From assembly GCF_016900875.1 (NCBI RefSeq), contig NZ_JAFEUM010000003.1, forward strand, positions 372,001 to 436,000: a stretch of 64,000 nucleotides of DNA, given 5' to 3'. The notes beneath the pieces were generated by a model that did not search any database, had not been told where the DNA came from, and saw nothing but the letters and a program-made list of their open reading frames with translations. This DNA is from Vibrio ulleungensis. GTDB taxonomy: Bacteria > Pseudomonadota > Gammaproteobacteria > Enterobacterales > Vibrionaceae. Of the stretch, positions 37,832 to 46,054 are shown piece by piece. The position numbers and the translations under genes were made by a program. The stretch's first letter is position 1. Every line of letters starts with the position of its first letter.

Positions 37832-37847
37832 TGCACTATTTATGCCA
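37832..37847 (-). promoter_or_regulatory. Candidate sigma-54 promoter upstream of lpxR
   Basis: The - strand reads TGGCATAAATAGTGCA. The GG of the -24 element and the GC of the -12 element have the required ten-base spacing, and most other consensus positions match. It would start transcription about 45 bases before the lpxR ATG. A single-site match like this can occur by chance. Confidence 0.35.
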
Positions 37848-37960
37848 AAGTGATACCTCTAACTAAACTAATGTCGCATTTTTAACACTAAGCTGGTCCA
37901 TAAGTTGACAGGGATTCTGTGGAATAGACATACCAGCCGATAATTAGCTGAATAGCAGGC

Positions 37961-37989
37961 AAAAAAATACCCCGCTAAAGCGGGGTATT
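37961..37989 (-). terminator. Terminator after pflB
   Basis: On the - strand the stem CCCCGC/GCGGGG (37970-37975 with 37980-37985) has a four-base loop and adjoining A-T pairs, then a run of seven T residues. It lies about 25 bases past the pflB stop and should separate it from lpxR. Confidence 0.9.
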
Positions 37990-38012
37990 TGGTGTTTCAA
38001 ACTGACTCTAGA

Positions 38013-40289
38013 TTATAGAGATTCAGTGAAGGTACGTGCGATTACGTCTTGTTGCTGCTCTTTAGTTAGAGAGTTAAAACGTACAGCGTAACCAGAAACG
38101 CGAATTGTTAGCTGAGGGTAGTTCTCAGGGTTTTTAACTGCGTCTTCTAGAGTTTCGCGGTTAAGAACGTTCACGTTAAGGTGTTGACCACCTTCGATGT
38201 CAGCTTCGTGGTGGAAGTAACCATCCATTAGGCCAGCAAGGTTAGCGCGTTGACCAGTCTCATCTTTACCTAGTGCGTTAGGTACGATAGAGAAGGTGTA
38301 CGAGATACCATCTTGTGCATCAGCAAACGGTAGTTTACCTACAGAAGTAAGAGAAGCTACAGCGCCTTTCTCATCACGACCGTGCATTGGGTTAGCACCA
38401 GGAGCAAAAGGAGCGCCTGCTTGACGACCGTCAGGCGTGTTACCTGTCTTCTTACCGTATACCACGTTTGAAGTGATAGTAAGGATAGACTGAGTAGGAC
38501 GCGCGTTGCGGTAAGTCTTAAGCTTACGGATCTTGTTCATGAACACAGAAACAAGTTCACAGGCAATGTCATCTACGCGAGCATCGTTGTTACCAAATTT
38601 AGGGTAGTCGCCTTCGATGTTAAAGTCGATTGCTACGCCATCTTCGTCACGAACTGGGCTTACTTTAGCGTATTTGATTGCCGCCAGTGAGTCAGCTGCA
38701 ACAGATAGACCTGCGATACCACACGCCATTGTACGAGCAACGTCACGGTCATGCAGAGCCATAAGCGCTGATTCGTAGCTGTATTTGTCGTGAGAGTAAT
38801 GGATTGCGTTTAGTGCAGACACGTATTGCTTCGCCAACCAATCCATGAATCCGTCAAGTTTGCCCCATACATCGTCGAAGTCTAGAACGTCGTCGGTGAT
38901 CTTAGGCATCTTAGGACCGATTTGAGTCTTAAGCTTCTCATCCACACCACCGTTGATAACGTAAAGTAGTGTTTTAGCAAGGTTTGCACGTGCACCGAAG
39001 AACTGCATTTGCTTACCAACAACCATTGGAGATACACAACAAGCGATTGCGTAGTCATCAGACTCTAGGTCTGGGCGCATTAGGTCGTCGTTCTCGTACT
39101 GGATTGAAGAAGTATCGATAGATACTTTTGCACAGAAACGCTTAAAGCCGTCAGGCAGTTGCTCAGACCAAAGAACAGTGATGTTTGGCTCTGGGCTTGG
39201 ACCCATAGTGTATAGTGAGTTTAGGAAACGGAAGTTAGAACGCGTTACTAGCGTACGTCCGTCAATACCCATACCACCCATTGACTCAGTAGCCCAGATT
39301 GGGTCACCAGAGAACAACTCATCGTATTCTGGAGTACGTAGGAAACGAACCATACGTAGCTTCATTACGAAGTGGTCGATCATCTCTTGCGCTTCTACTT
39401 CAGTGATTTTGCCAGCAGCGATATCGCGCTCGATGTACACATCAAGGAAAGTAGAGGTACGGCCTAGAGACATTGCCGCGCCGTTTTGTGATTTAACTGC
39501 AGCTAGGTAGCCGAAGTAAGTCCACTGGATAGCTTCTTGAGCAGTTTGAGCTGGCTCAGAGATATCGTAGCCGTATTTAGCAGCCATTTCTTTCATTTGA
39601 CCAAGCGCGCGATATTGCTCTTGAAGCTCTTCGCGAAGTTGCATGGTCATTTGTAGATCTTCACCGTTCTCAAAGTCAGCTTGAGTTGAGTGGAACTGAG
39701 CCGCTTTGTTCTTCATTAGGAAGTCGATTCCGTAAAGAGCAACACGACGGTAGTCACCGATGATACGACCACGGCCGTACGCATCTGGAAGACCAGTCAA
39801 AACGCCAGACTTACGACATTTTAGGATGTCTGGAGTGTACACGTCGAACACACCAGCATTGTGCGTTTTACGGTAGTCAGAATAGATTTTTTTAACTTCT
39901 GGATCCAGCTCGCGGTCGTAGGCTTTACAAGAACCTTCAACCATACGGATACCACCGTTAGGAATAAGAGCACGCTTTAGAGGTGCTTCTGTTTGTAGAC
40001 CAACGATTGTTTCTAGATCTTTGTTGATGTAACCAGCGTCGTGCGACGTGATGGTAGAGATAACAGATGTATCAAAATCTACAGGAGCGTGGGTACTGTT
40101 TTCTTGCTTGATACCTTCCATAACTTTAGCCCAAAGCGCGTTAGTTGCTTCAGTACCTTCAGAGACTAGGAATGACTCGTCGCCTTCGTATGGAGTGTAG
40201 TTCTTTTGAATGAAATCACGAACGTTAACGTCGTTTTGCCACTCACCGTCAGCAAAACCTTCCCAAGCTTTAGCAAATTGCTCTGCCAT
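38013..40289 (-). CDS. pflB: Formate acetyltransferase (pyruvate formate-lyase)
   Basis: This glycyl-radical enzyme converts pyruvate and CoA to acetyl-CoA and formate during fermentation. The 758-residue protein starts [17 protein letters not shown] and has the paired active-site Cys in AIACCVSPM and the C-terminal radical Gly in [11 protein letters not shown]. The length is near E. coli PflB (760). Codon use appears highly biased, which fits strong expression. A TATAAT -10 element and an FNR-like half-site lie upstream. The usual focA partner is absent; a DUF3360 permease gene is upstream instead. Confidence 0.97.
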   Translation of the reverse strand: MAEQFAKAWEGFADGEWQNDVNVRDFIQKNYTPYEGDESFLVSEGTEATNALWAKVMEGIKQENSTHAPVDFDTSVISTITSHDAGYINKDLETIVGLQTEAPLKRALIPNGGIRMVEGSCKAYDRELDPEVKKIYSDYRKTHNAGVFDVYTPDILKCRKSGVLTGLPDAYGRGRIIGDYRRVALYGIDFLMKNKAAQFHSTQADFENGEDLQMTMQLREELQEQYRALGQMKEMAAKYGYDISEPAQTAQEAIQWTYFGYLAAVKSQNGAAMSLGRTSTFLDVYIERDIAAGKITEVEAQEMIDHFVMKLRMVRFLRTPEYDELFSGDPIWATESMGGMGIDGRTLVTRSNFRFLNSLYTMGPSPEPNITVLWSEQLPDGFKRFCAKVSIDTSSIQYENDDLMRPDLESDDYAIACCVSPMVVGKQMQFFGARANLAKTLLYVINGGVDEKLKTQIGPKMPKITDDVLDFDDVWGKLDGFMDWLAKQYVSALNAIHYSHDKYSYESALMALHDRDVARTMACGIAGLSVAADSLAAIKYAKVSPVRDEDGVAIDFNIEGDYPKFGNNDARVDDIACELVSVFMNKIRKLKTYRNARPTQSILTITSNVVYGKKTGNTPDGRQAGAPFAPGANPMHGRDEKGAVASLTSVGKLPFADAQDGISYTFSIVPNALGKDETGQRANLAGLMDGYFHHEADIEGGQHLNVNVLNRETLEDAVKNPENYPQLTIRVSGYAVRFNSLTKEQQQDVIARTFTESL

Positions 40290-40433
40290 GATAAACCTAC
40301 CTTTTTAGTAGAAAACACATGTGTATCAGGCGCTAAGTAGTAGACACCCTCTACACTCGTTAAGAGTTAAAACCATTACCGATGGACATAGTATGGACTA
40401 AATTCATAAATCTTGGCATTAAATCTAAGGCTA

Positions 40434-40475
40434 ATTATAGCCCAAAAAACTTTTTAGAAAACTAAACTAAATCAA
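40434..40475 (-). promoter_or_regulatory. Candidate FNR-activated pflB promoter
   Basis: On the - strand a perfect TATAAT (40434-40439) is preceded by TTGATTTAGTTTAG (40462-40475). The TTGAT half-site is complete and the other half is poor. Its centre falls 41.5 bases from the predicted start, the position of class II FNR sites. The -35 hexamer is weak, as expected for an activated promoter. Confidence 0.45.
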
Positions 40476-40546
40476 TAAATCGTTATTTTTTGTTTAAACT
40501 TTCAAAAAAACTTTATATTTTACTTGCACATTATTTCTACGTAACA

Positions 40547-40570
40547 AAAGGGTGGCAAATGCCACCCTTT
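40547..40570 (-). terminator. Terminator after the DUF3360 gene
   Basis: A perfect ten-pair stem (40547-40556 with 40561-40570) has an AAAT loop and lies just past the DUF3360 stop on the - strand. The T tract after it is short. Confidence 0.7.
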
Positions 40571-40581
40571 GTTTACATTTC

Positions 40582-42120
40582 TTACAGTAGCGCCGGTAGG
40601 CCGTAGGCACTTTCAAGCATACCTACAGCTAACATTGCTAGTAGACAAACAATCAGTACACCACCAGGGATGACAATTTTGTCAATAAACGACAATTTAG
40701 ACGCGCGTTCTTTGTCACCAATTAGGCCGTTGTTGTCTAGAAGCATAGTCAGTGCCCAAGCGATAACCGGGTTAACAACAATGGCGCCAAAAATACAGAT
40801 GCCTGCAGCTTGAGAATCTTTAGTATCTCGAACCATCTGCATACCTGCTTCTAGTAGTGGCAAGAATACGCCAACAAGCAATGCAACACGCATTACTGGA
40901 GGCCATACAGCAACATCCATTGGGAAACCTAGAATCGCTACAATGATACAGAGTGTACCAAGCAAGATAGCACCCGCAGGGATAGGACGTTTAGCAATTG
41001 CCGCTGGGATCATGTACGTACCCCAAGATGAAGTAATGTTACCACCGCCGACAGCAGTACCAACAATTTGACGAACAGAACACATTGTCATGGTGTCATC
41101 AACATCCATGAGTACTTTCTCGGTGTTTTTCGGGTAGTTAAGCTCTTGGAAGATACGGTGACCAAGGAAATCAGGAGACCACATAGCAACCGCTAGGATA
41201 GCAAACGGCAGTGAAGCGATGAAATGCTCCATTGTTGGTAGGCCAAGTTGCCAACCTTGTTCTGTGCTTCCCCACCAGTACATTGGGTTGAGGTTTGGAA
41301 TACCCATCTCTGTTTCGAAGCGCAAATCGAAACCGGCACCGAAAAGCATCGCTATAATAAGGCCGGTAAATGCACATACTGGGATAGCTAGCCAACGAAG
41401 ACCAAGCTTAGCGAGTAGGGCATAGATTACAATAGCTACAGCAAGAACGATCAGACCAATGTAACCCATTGAGCCTGCCGCCATTTCAGCGGTTTGCAGC
41501 CCCATAGCCCATTCTTGGATATAACCAATCTGGCTCATGGTTCCGGTAAAGCCTAAGAATATGAGCAAGCCACCAGCGGTGCCTTCAGAGGTGAGGTTAA
41601 CCAGTTTGGACCCCCCTTTGAAATAACTCAGTAGTAGACCAAAGATGCCTAAAAGGATAGCAAGAGCAAGAGGGTGAGCACCAGCCAGTGCAATAGCACC
41701 GATCAGTGGGATCATTGGACCGTGGTTACCGGCTAAGTTCGCTCGAGGATTGAAAAAGCCAGACGCTAAAACACAGAACAGCAGCGCAGGGATGAGCATT
41801 TCTACGCGAGCAACTTCGATAGCAAACTCTTTGCCTAGGTTTACGTGGTCCCAAGCTTGAGTTAGACCTTCAGCCCAAGACATCATAACCGCAGAGTACA
41901 TCGCGATGATGCCGATAGTACCGGCAATGGCAGGAACGAAATCTTCAATTTCGAAGCGGAAGTCACGACCAGGTAAGTTAAGGCCGAAACGGCGTGGCTT
42001 CATAATTTGCAGTTCGTTGTCCAAGTAGTCTGAGCGAGATTTGAACTCAGAAGCTGGACGGTGCAGTTCAGAATAGCTTTTGTTCTCTATTTCTTCCTGC
42101 GTGTATTTCACATCGGACAT
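40582..42120 (-). CDS. DUF3360 family multi-pass permease
   Basis: The 512-residue protein has a soluble N-terminus of about 70 residues and then twelve or so hydrophobic segments, with FEIEDFVPAIAGTIGIIAMYSAVM at the first and IDKIVIPGGVLIVCLLAMLAVGMLES near the end. GNHGPMIPLIGAIALAGAHPLALAI and VGGGNITSSWGTYMIPAAIAK resemble the broken-helix motifs of SulP and nucleobase permeases. The family is named DUF3360 and I know no proven substrate. The start at 42120 is chosen for an AGAGGA upstream; nineteen more in-frame codons are unlikely. It lies directly upstream of pflB on the same strand, where enterobacteria have focA. Confidence 0.7.
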   Translation of the reverse strand: MSDVKYTQEEIENKSYSELHRPASEFKSRSDYLDNELQIMKPRRFGLNLPGRDFRFEIEDFVPAIAGTIGIIAMYSAVMMSWAEGLTQAWDHVNLGKEFAIEVARVEMLIPALLFCVLASGFFNPRANLAGNHGPMIPLIGAIALAGAHPLALAILLGIFGLLLSYFKGGSKLVNLTSEGTAGGLLIFLGFTGTMSQIGYIQEWAMGLQTAEMAAGSMGYIGLIVLAVAIVIYALLAKLGLRWLAIPVCAFTGLIIAMLFGAGFDLRFETEMGIPNLNPMYWWGSTEQGWQLGLPTMEHFIASLPFAILAVAMWSPDFLGHRIFQELNYPKNTEKVLMDVDDTMTMCSVRQIVGTAVGGGNITSSWGTYMIPAAIAKRPIPAGAILLGTLCIIVAILGFPMDVAVWPPVMRVALLVGVFLPLLEAGMQMVRDTKDSQAAGICIFGAIVVNPVIAWALTMLLDNNGLIGDKERASKLSFIDKIVIPGGVLIVCLLAMLAVGMLESAYGLPALL

Positions 42121-42561
42121 AGAATCCTCTTTCGATTGATTTTTAATTCCTTTAAAAGACACCCTCAGTTGTAGCACATAACTCGCGTTCGCAGCCAGTT
42201 ACATCTTGCAACAAAGAGAGACATCTCTACTGATGCGCAAGAGTGTAGCAACGCACTCTTTTATCTCAATTGATCTGGGTCAGTTTCGTAAAAATAACGT
42301 AGTAATATTTCAAATTTTGTTGAATGACACAGGTTGGGTCTCAAAATGTTGTTGGTTTACAGACATTATGCTTTGTTTTTGAAAATGATGGAGGTTTGAA
42401 CAAACAGCTCAATTACCCTTCAATTCGATCATTAATGTGATGTAAGTCGCCACATTAGGTTCTTTGCGGCATATAAATTGCTTTTTACAAAACATATCAC
42501 GGGAAACATGCACTTGGCGGCAAAGTTTTGACACGCCAACATAGAAAGGACGTGCGAGAGT
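42121..42561. other. Divergent intergenic region between the DUF3360 permease and lipoprotein genes
   Basis: About 440 bases without a supported gene. Near the permease gene an AAGAGTG/CACTCTT hairpin lies at 42239-42260 and would fall in its leader RNA. A degraded FNR-like site (TTGAT-CTGG-GTCAG) is at 42270-42283. Nearer the lipoprotein gene, TAATGTG and CACATTA at 42433-42457 form an inverted repeat with an 11-base spacer. Confidence 0.5.
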
Positions 42562-44052
42562 ATGAAAATGAGAGTCTTACCTATTGTAGCGATATTGTCT
42601 GGTTTGCTAGCTGGTTGTGGCGGTAGTGCGAGTAGCGGCGGTAATAATGGCGGTGATCAGGGGGGAGGGACAACACCTCCTAATAAAACTCAGTTTACAT
42701 TTGAGTTCTATCGAAGTGATGATATAGATAACTCTACTCAGTTGTCGTGTACTCGATATGACATCTATGATGGCATTGGTGGTGAACGAGCGCTGATTTA
42801 CAAAAAAGTAATCGGTAATATTGATAACGCTGTGTTCGCTATCTACTCAAATGCAGCCGGTGAACAAGTTGGCGATAACGTACATGCAGTCAATGGCAAG
42901 CTAACAGTGGCGTTGGAAGACATACCTTCGAATGGGTTCGTTACTATTCAAGAGCATGGTGGGACTATCATTAATGCCACAACATTCACTAAAGAATCAT
43001 TTAGTGATCAATTGGGTTTAAGGAGCACTGCTTTCTCGCTATCGCTTTTTGCCGAAACAGGCGATTGTTTAACTGGTGGTAACGATGTAACCAATAACCT
43101 CAAAAATAAACAGTTTTGGAATGCTGATGATCTTTCTGGCAATCCTTACCCTCGATACTACTTTAACTCTCAAGTTGATAACGTCTCGAGCTCAAATCCG
43201 CAGATTTCTAGTACTGGCATAGACTATATCAACAGTGAAAAAGTACTAGTTACTCAGTATCTAGACGAAGATAAAAAGTATATTTATCAATATGGTTTTA
43301 GTGATTGGAGCGATTCAACATTATCTTATGCAAAGAATCTTGGTGTTGCTACCATCATATCAGGCATTCAATTCTCCGAAATTGAGTTAGATTTGTTGAA
43401 GAACGGATATTTTTACCCTTTAGTCGATATTGATGTTTCTGGAGCAGGTCCTTTTGAGTATTACTATCCCGATGCTTCTAGAGGTGAAACATGGGTTTAT
43501 AGAGCTGCTGGATCTATTGATACTGATAATTGGGAAGCGAAATACGTTGACCAGATTAACACGGTTTCTGCGGCTTGGCAGATTTCTATAAATGATCGTT
43601 CACTATTTAGCGTTGAAAACACAAACGACGCAGAACCATCAACTAATTCAAATGTAATTGTTTTGACTGACAGCATCGCGATTAATAACGAGAGCGGACT
43701 GATGCGAGTGGCATATAATCAAAGCTCAACCCCGTTTACTGTCACACATGTCTTATACGGTTACATCGGCGATTCAATCGTTGTACCTGAACTTGATTTA
43801 TCTTCAATTCCTTCTGATATCAGGGATGATCTTAGAGTCTCTGATGGTGCTGAATTTAGCCAGTCTTACTTGTTTACCAACAATGACACTGATGTACCGC
43901 TCGATGCATTTATGACAAACTATCGAAACGGGACGGTTTTAACATCGTCGGCAGAAGATAAACTTGGCATTATCAAAAGTGTTGTTGAAATGCGAGAGGC
44001 TAAAGAGAGTTTGGAGCAAACCAAGAGCCTTTACTTAAAAAGGGTTAACTAG
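42562..44052 (+). CDS. Large putative lipoprotein of unknown function
   Basis: I do not recognise the family. The 496-residue protein has a lipoprotein signal (MRVLPIVAILSGLLAGC) with the Cys at residue 19, followed by a low-complexity Gly/Ser linker (GGSASSGGNNGGDQGGGTTPP). The rest is acidic, rich in Asp, Ser, Asn and Tyr, and probably beta-stranded, with two further Cys residues (LSCTRYDIY and GDCLTGG) that could pair. It ends in a charged helix (VVEMREAKESLEQTKSLYLKRVN). The mass, near 54 kDa, and lipidation recall the flagellar-sheath lipoprotein MlpA of vibrios, but I cannot confirm that. It is a single-gene unit with its own terminator. Confidence 0.8.
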   Translation: MKMRVLPIVAILSGLLAGCGGSASSGGNNGGDQGGGTTPPNKTQFTFEFYRSDDIDNSTQLSCTRYDIYDGIGGERALIYKKVIGNIDNAVFAIYSNAAGEQVGDNVHAVNGKLTVALEDIPSNGFVTIQEHGGTIINATTFTKESFSDQLGLRSTAFSLSLFAETGDCLTGGNDVTNNLKNKQFWNADDLSGNPYPRYYFNSQVDNVSSSNPQISSTGIDYINSEKVLVTQYLDEDKKYIYQYGFSDWSDSTLSYAKNLGVATIISGIQFSEIELDLLKNGYFYPLVDIDVSGAGPFEYYYPDASRGETWVYRAAGSIDTDNWEAKYVDQINTVSAAWQISINDRSLFSVENTNDAEPSTNSNVIVLTDSIAINNESGLMRVAYNQSSTPFTVTHVLYGYIGDSIVVPELDLSSIPSDIRDDLRVSDGAEFSQSYLFTNNDTDVPLDAFMTNYRNGTVLTSSAEDKLGIIKSVVEMREAKESLEQTKSLYLKRVN

Positions 44053-44367
44053 TCAGATATATGACTTAATTTAGAAAAAACCACGTGGCAAATTTCCCAC
44101 GTGGTTTTTTTATATCTAAAAGTGTTAATGGCTTGTAACATTTACGCCGTTAGCTAAGCCTGTTGATTATTCTTCAATCGCGATTTATTAGGCATTATAA
44201 TCTAATATATTAGATTTTTAATGCAGATAGGTGTAAAACCCCGGTTCTTTTTGCTGGATTTGTAATCGATTGCAGTTAATCATTTGTTGCATCCCGCCTT
44301 TCTCAATGCTAATTTAAATCCCCATCCAAAACACAAACACAACTAATGGACTAGGGAGTGAAGGCGC
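44053..44367 (+). other. Intergenic region upstream of the amino-acid ABC operon
   Basis: After the lipoprotein terminator this region holds a perfect 14-base palindrome TCTAATATATTAGA at 44201-44214, extended imperfectly on both sides (GGCATTATAA on the left, TTTTTAATGC on the right). It is a plausible operator about 155 bases before the first gene. No clear sigma-70 promoter or gene was identified. Confidence 0.5.
44075..44111 (+). terminator. Terminator after the large lipoprotein gene
   Basis: CCACGTGG at 44081-44088 pairs with CCACGTGG at 44097-44104, flanked by an A run and seven T residues. Each arm is also a palindrome by itself. Confidence 0.9.
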
Positions 44368-45138
44368 ATGTCAGCTGTAACCGCGCTGCAAGTCAATGAC
44401 TTACACAAAACCTTCGGACAAAACGAAGTATTAAAAGGGATCTCACTCTCTGCAAACAAAGGCGATGTTATTTCTATCATCGGCTCCTCAGGTTCGGGTA
44501 AAAGTACCTTCCTGCGTTGCATTAACCTTCTCGAAGTGCCTACCTCTGGAGAAATCTGGGTAAATGGTGAGCTCATTGAGATGAAAAATGGCAAACGCGG
44601 CGAAGCTATGCCGGCCAATGAAAAACAGGTCCAACGCATCCGTTCGCGTTTGGCTATGGTATTTCAGGGTTTTAACCTATGGTCACACCTTACCGTTTTG
44701 GAAAACGTCATCGAGGCACCCGTTCATGTCTTAGGCGTTCCCAAAAAACAAGCCATCGAAAACGCAGAAGCTCTTCTTAAAAAGGTAGGACTTTACGAAC
44801 GTAAAGATTACTACCCGGGGCATTTGTCTGGTGGTCAGCAGCAACGTGCCGCAATTGCGCGTGCACTCGCTGTCGATCCAGAAGTGATGCTTTTCGATGA
44901 ACCAACCTCAGCGTTAGATCCAGAATTGGTTGGCGAAGTGCTTGGCGTTATGCGCGATCTAGCAGAAGAAGGCAGAACAATGTTGGTGGTAACGCACGAA
45001 ATGGCATTTGCCAGAGACGTGTCGAATCACGTGATGTTTTTGCACCAAGGATTGGTAGAAGAGCAGGGCGATCCTGCGAAATTATTTAGCAATCCCGAGT
45101 CAGAACGTCTGCAACAGTTTATCTCTTCCATTTATTAA
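44368..45138 (+). CDS. Polar amino-acid ABC transporter ATPase (HisP/AotP type)
   Basis: This is the ATP-hydrolysing subunit of an amino-acid importer, 256 residues. Walker A is GSSGSGKST, the Q-loop region is LAMVFQGFNLWSHLTVLENVIEAPVHVLG, the signature is LSGGQQQRAAIARALA, Walker B is VMLFDEPTSALD and the switch His is in VVTHEMAFARDV. The insertion with LIEMKNGKRGEAMPANEKQVQRIRS is typical of the histidine/lysine/arginine/ornithine group. It is the first of four genes: ATPase, binding protein and two permeases. Confidence 0.9.
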   Translation: MSAVTALQVNDLHKTFGQNEVLKGISLSANKGDVISIIGSSGSGKSTFLRCINLLEVPTSGEIWVNGELIEMKNGKRGEAMPANEKQVQRIRSRLAMVFQGFNLWSHLTVLENVIEAPVHVLGVPKKQAIENAEALLKKVGLYERKDYYPGHLSGGQQQRAAIARALAVDPEVMLFDEPTSALDPELVGEVLGVMRDLAEEGRTMLVVTHEMAFARDVSNHVMFLHQGLVEEQGDPAKLFSNPESERLQQFISSIY

Positions 45139-45146
45139 TTAGTTTT

Positions 45147-45176
45147 GAGCTTTTAGCTCGTATTTAGGGTGAATAC
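45147..45176 (+). other. Paired small hairpins between the ATPase and binding-protein genes
   Basis: GAGCT-TTT-AGCTC at 45147-45159 and GGGT-GAAT-ACCC just after it could fold in the mRNA between the ATPase and binding-protein genes. They may adjust the ratio of the products, but both stems are short. Confidence 0.35.
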
Positions 45177-45208
45177 CCAATTTAAACATCAATCACAGGA
45201 GTGTGGAA

Positions 45209-45985
45209 ATGAAGAAGTGGTTATTAGCAGCGACACTTGCTGCAACTGCAGTTACAGGCGTAGCACAAGCAAAAGACTGGAAAGTTGTCCGCTTTGGCAT
45301 TGAGGGCGCTTACCCTCCATTTAGTAAAACAGAAGCCGATGGCTCGCTAAGTGGTTTCGATGTCGATATGGCGAATGCATTGTGTGTGGAAATGGACGTT
45401 CAATGTAAAATTGTTCCACAAGATTGGGATGGCATCATTCCATCACTTTTGGCACGTAAATACGATGCAATCATTGCTGCGATGTCTATTACAGAAGAGC
45501 GCAAGCAAAAAGTAGACTTCACGGGTAAATATGCTCAGATCCCTAACCAATTTATCGCTAAAAAAGGCGCAGATATCGAATTTACTGCTGCGGGCCTTAA
45601 AGACGTGAAAATTGGTGTTCAACGTGCAACTACGCACGACAAGTACCTAACTGACAACTACGGCGATTCTGTTGAAATCGTACGTTACGGCTCGTTTGAC
45701 GAAGCTTACCTTGACCTAGGTAATGGCCGTATCGCTGCCGTACTCGGTGACGCAGCCGCTCTAGAAGAAGGCGTGCTAATGGGTAAAGATGGCGACATGT
45801 ATGAATTTGTTGGTCCATCACTTACTGATCCTAAGTGGTTTGGCGAAGGCATGGGCATTGCGTTGCGTAAGCAAGACAAAGACCTAACCGAGAAACTGGA
45901 CGCAGCAATCCTATCTCTACGTGAAAAAGGTATTTACCAAGAAATCGCAGCAAAATACTTTAGCTACGACGTTTACGGTCAGTAA
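45209..45985 (+). CDS. Periplasmic basic amino-acid binding protein (HisJ/ArgT-like)
   Basis: The 258-residue protein has a signal peptide (MKKWLLAATLAATAVTGVAQA) with cleavage before KDWK. The mature part begins with the solute-binding family-3 pattern RFGIEGAYPPFSKTEADGSLSGFDVDMANALC, then VPQDWDGIIPSLLARKYDAIIAAMSITEERKQKVDFTGKY, closely like HisJ and ArgT. Lysine, arginine, ornithine or histidine is the likely ligand. The start at 45209 is set by GGAG at 45198-45201 seven bases away. Confidence 0.9.
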   Translation: MKKWLLAATLAATAVTGVAQAKDWKVVRFGIEGAYPPFSKTEADGSLSGFDVDMANALCVEMDVQCKIVPQDWDGIIPSLLARKYDAIIAAMSITEERKQKVDFTGKYAQIPNQFIAKKGADIEFTAAGLKDVKIGVQRATTHDKYLTDNYGDSVEIVRYGSFDEAYLDLGNGRIAAVLGDAAALEEGVLMGKDGDMYEFVGPSLTDPKWFGEGMGIALRKQDKDLTEKLDAAILSLREKGIYQEIAAKYFSYDVYGQ

Positions 45986-46001
45986 TCGACACGTCAATCT
46001 T

Positions 46002-46023
46002 AAGGAGGGTTCGCCCTCCTTTT
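46002..46023 (+). terminator. Hairpin with UUCG loop between the binding-protein and permease genes
   Basis: AGGAGGG and CCCTCCT pair around a TTCG tetraloop, followed by four T residues in TTTTCT. It resembles a leaky terminator or mRNA stabiliser that would lower permease expression relative to the binding protein, a common arrangement in importer operons. Confidence 0.6.
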
Positions 46024-46054
46024 CTCCAGTTGGTTGTTATCCTGGACCGTCATC

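Noticed and set aside
42437..42455. CRP site ahead of the lipoprotein gene
   Set aside because: TGTGA is followed by CCACA at a nine-base spacing, not the six-base spacing and TCACA required for CRP.
44191..44226. ArgR box upstream of the amino-acid transporter
   Set aside because: The palindrome core TCTAATATATTAGA lacks the TGAAT/ATTCA arms of the ARG box.
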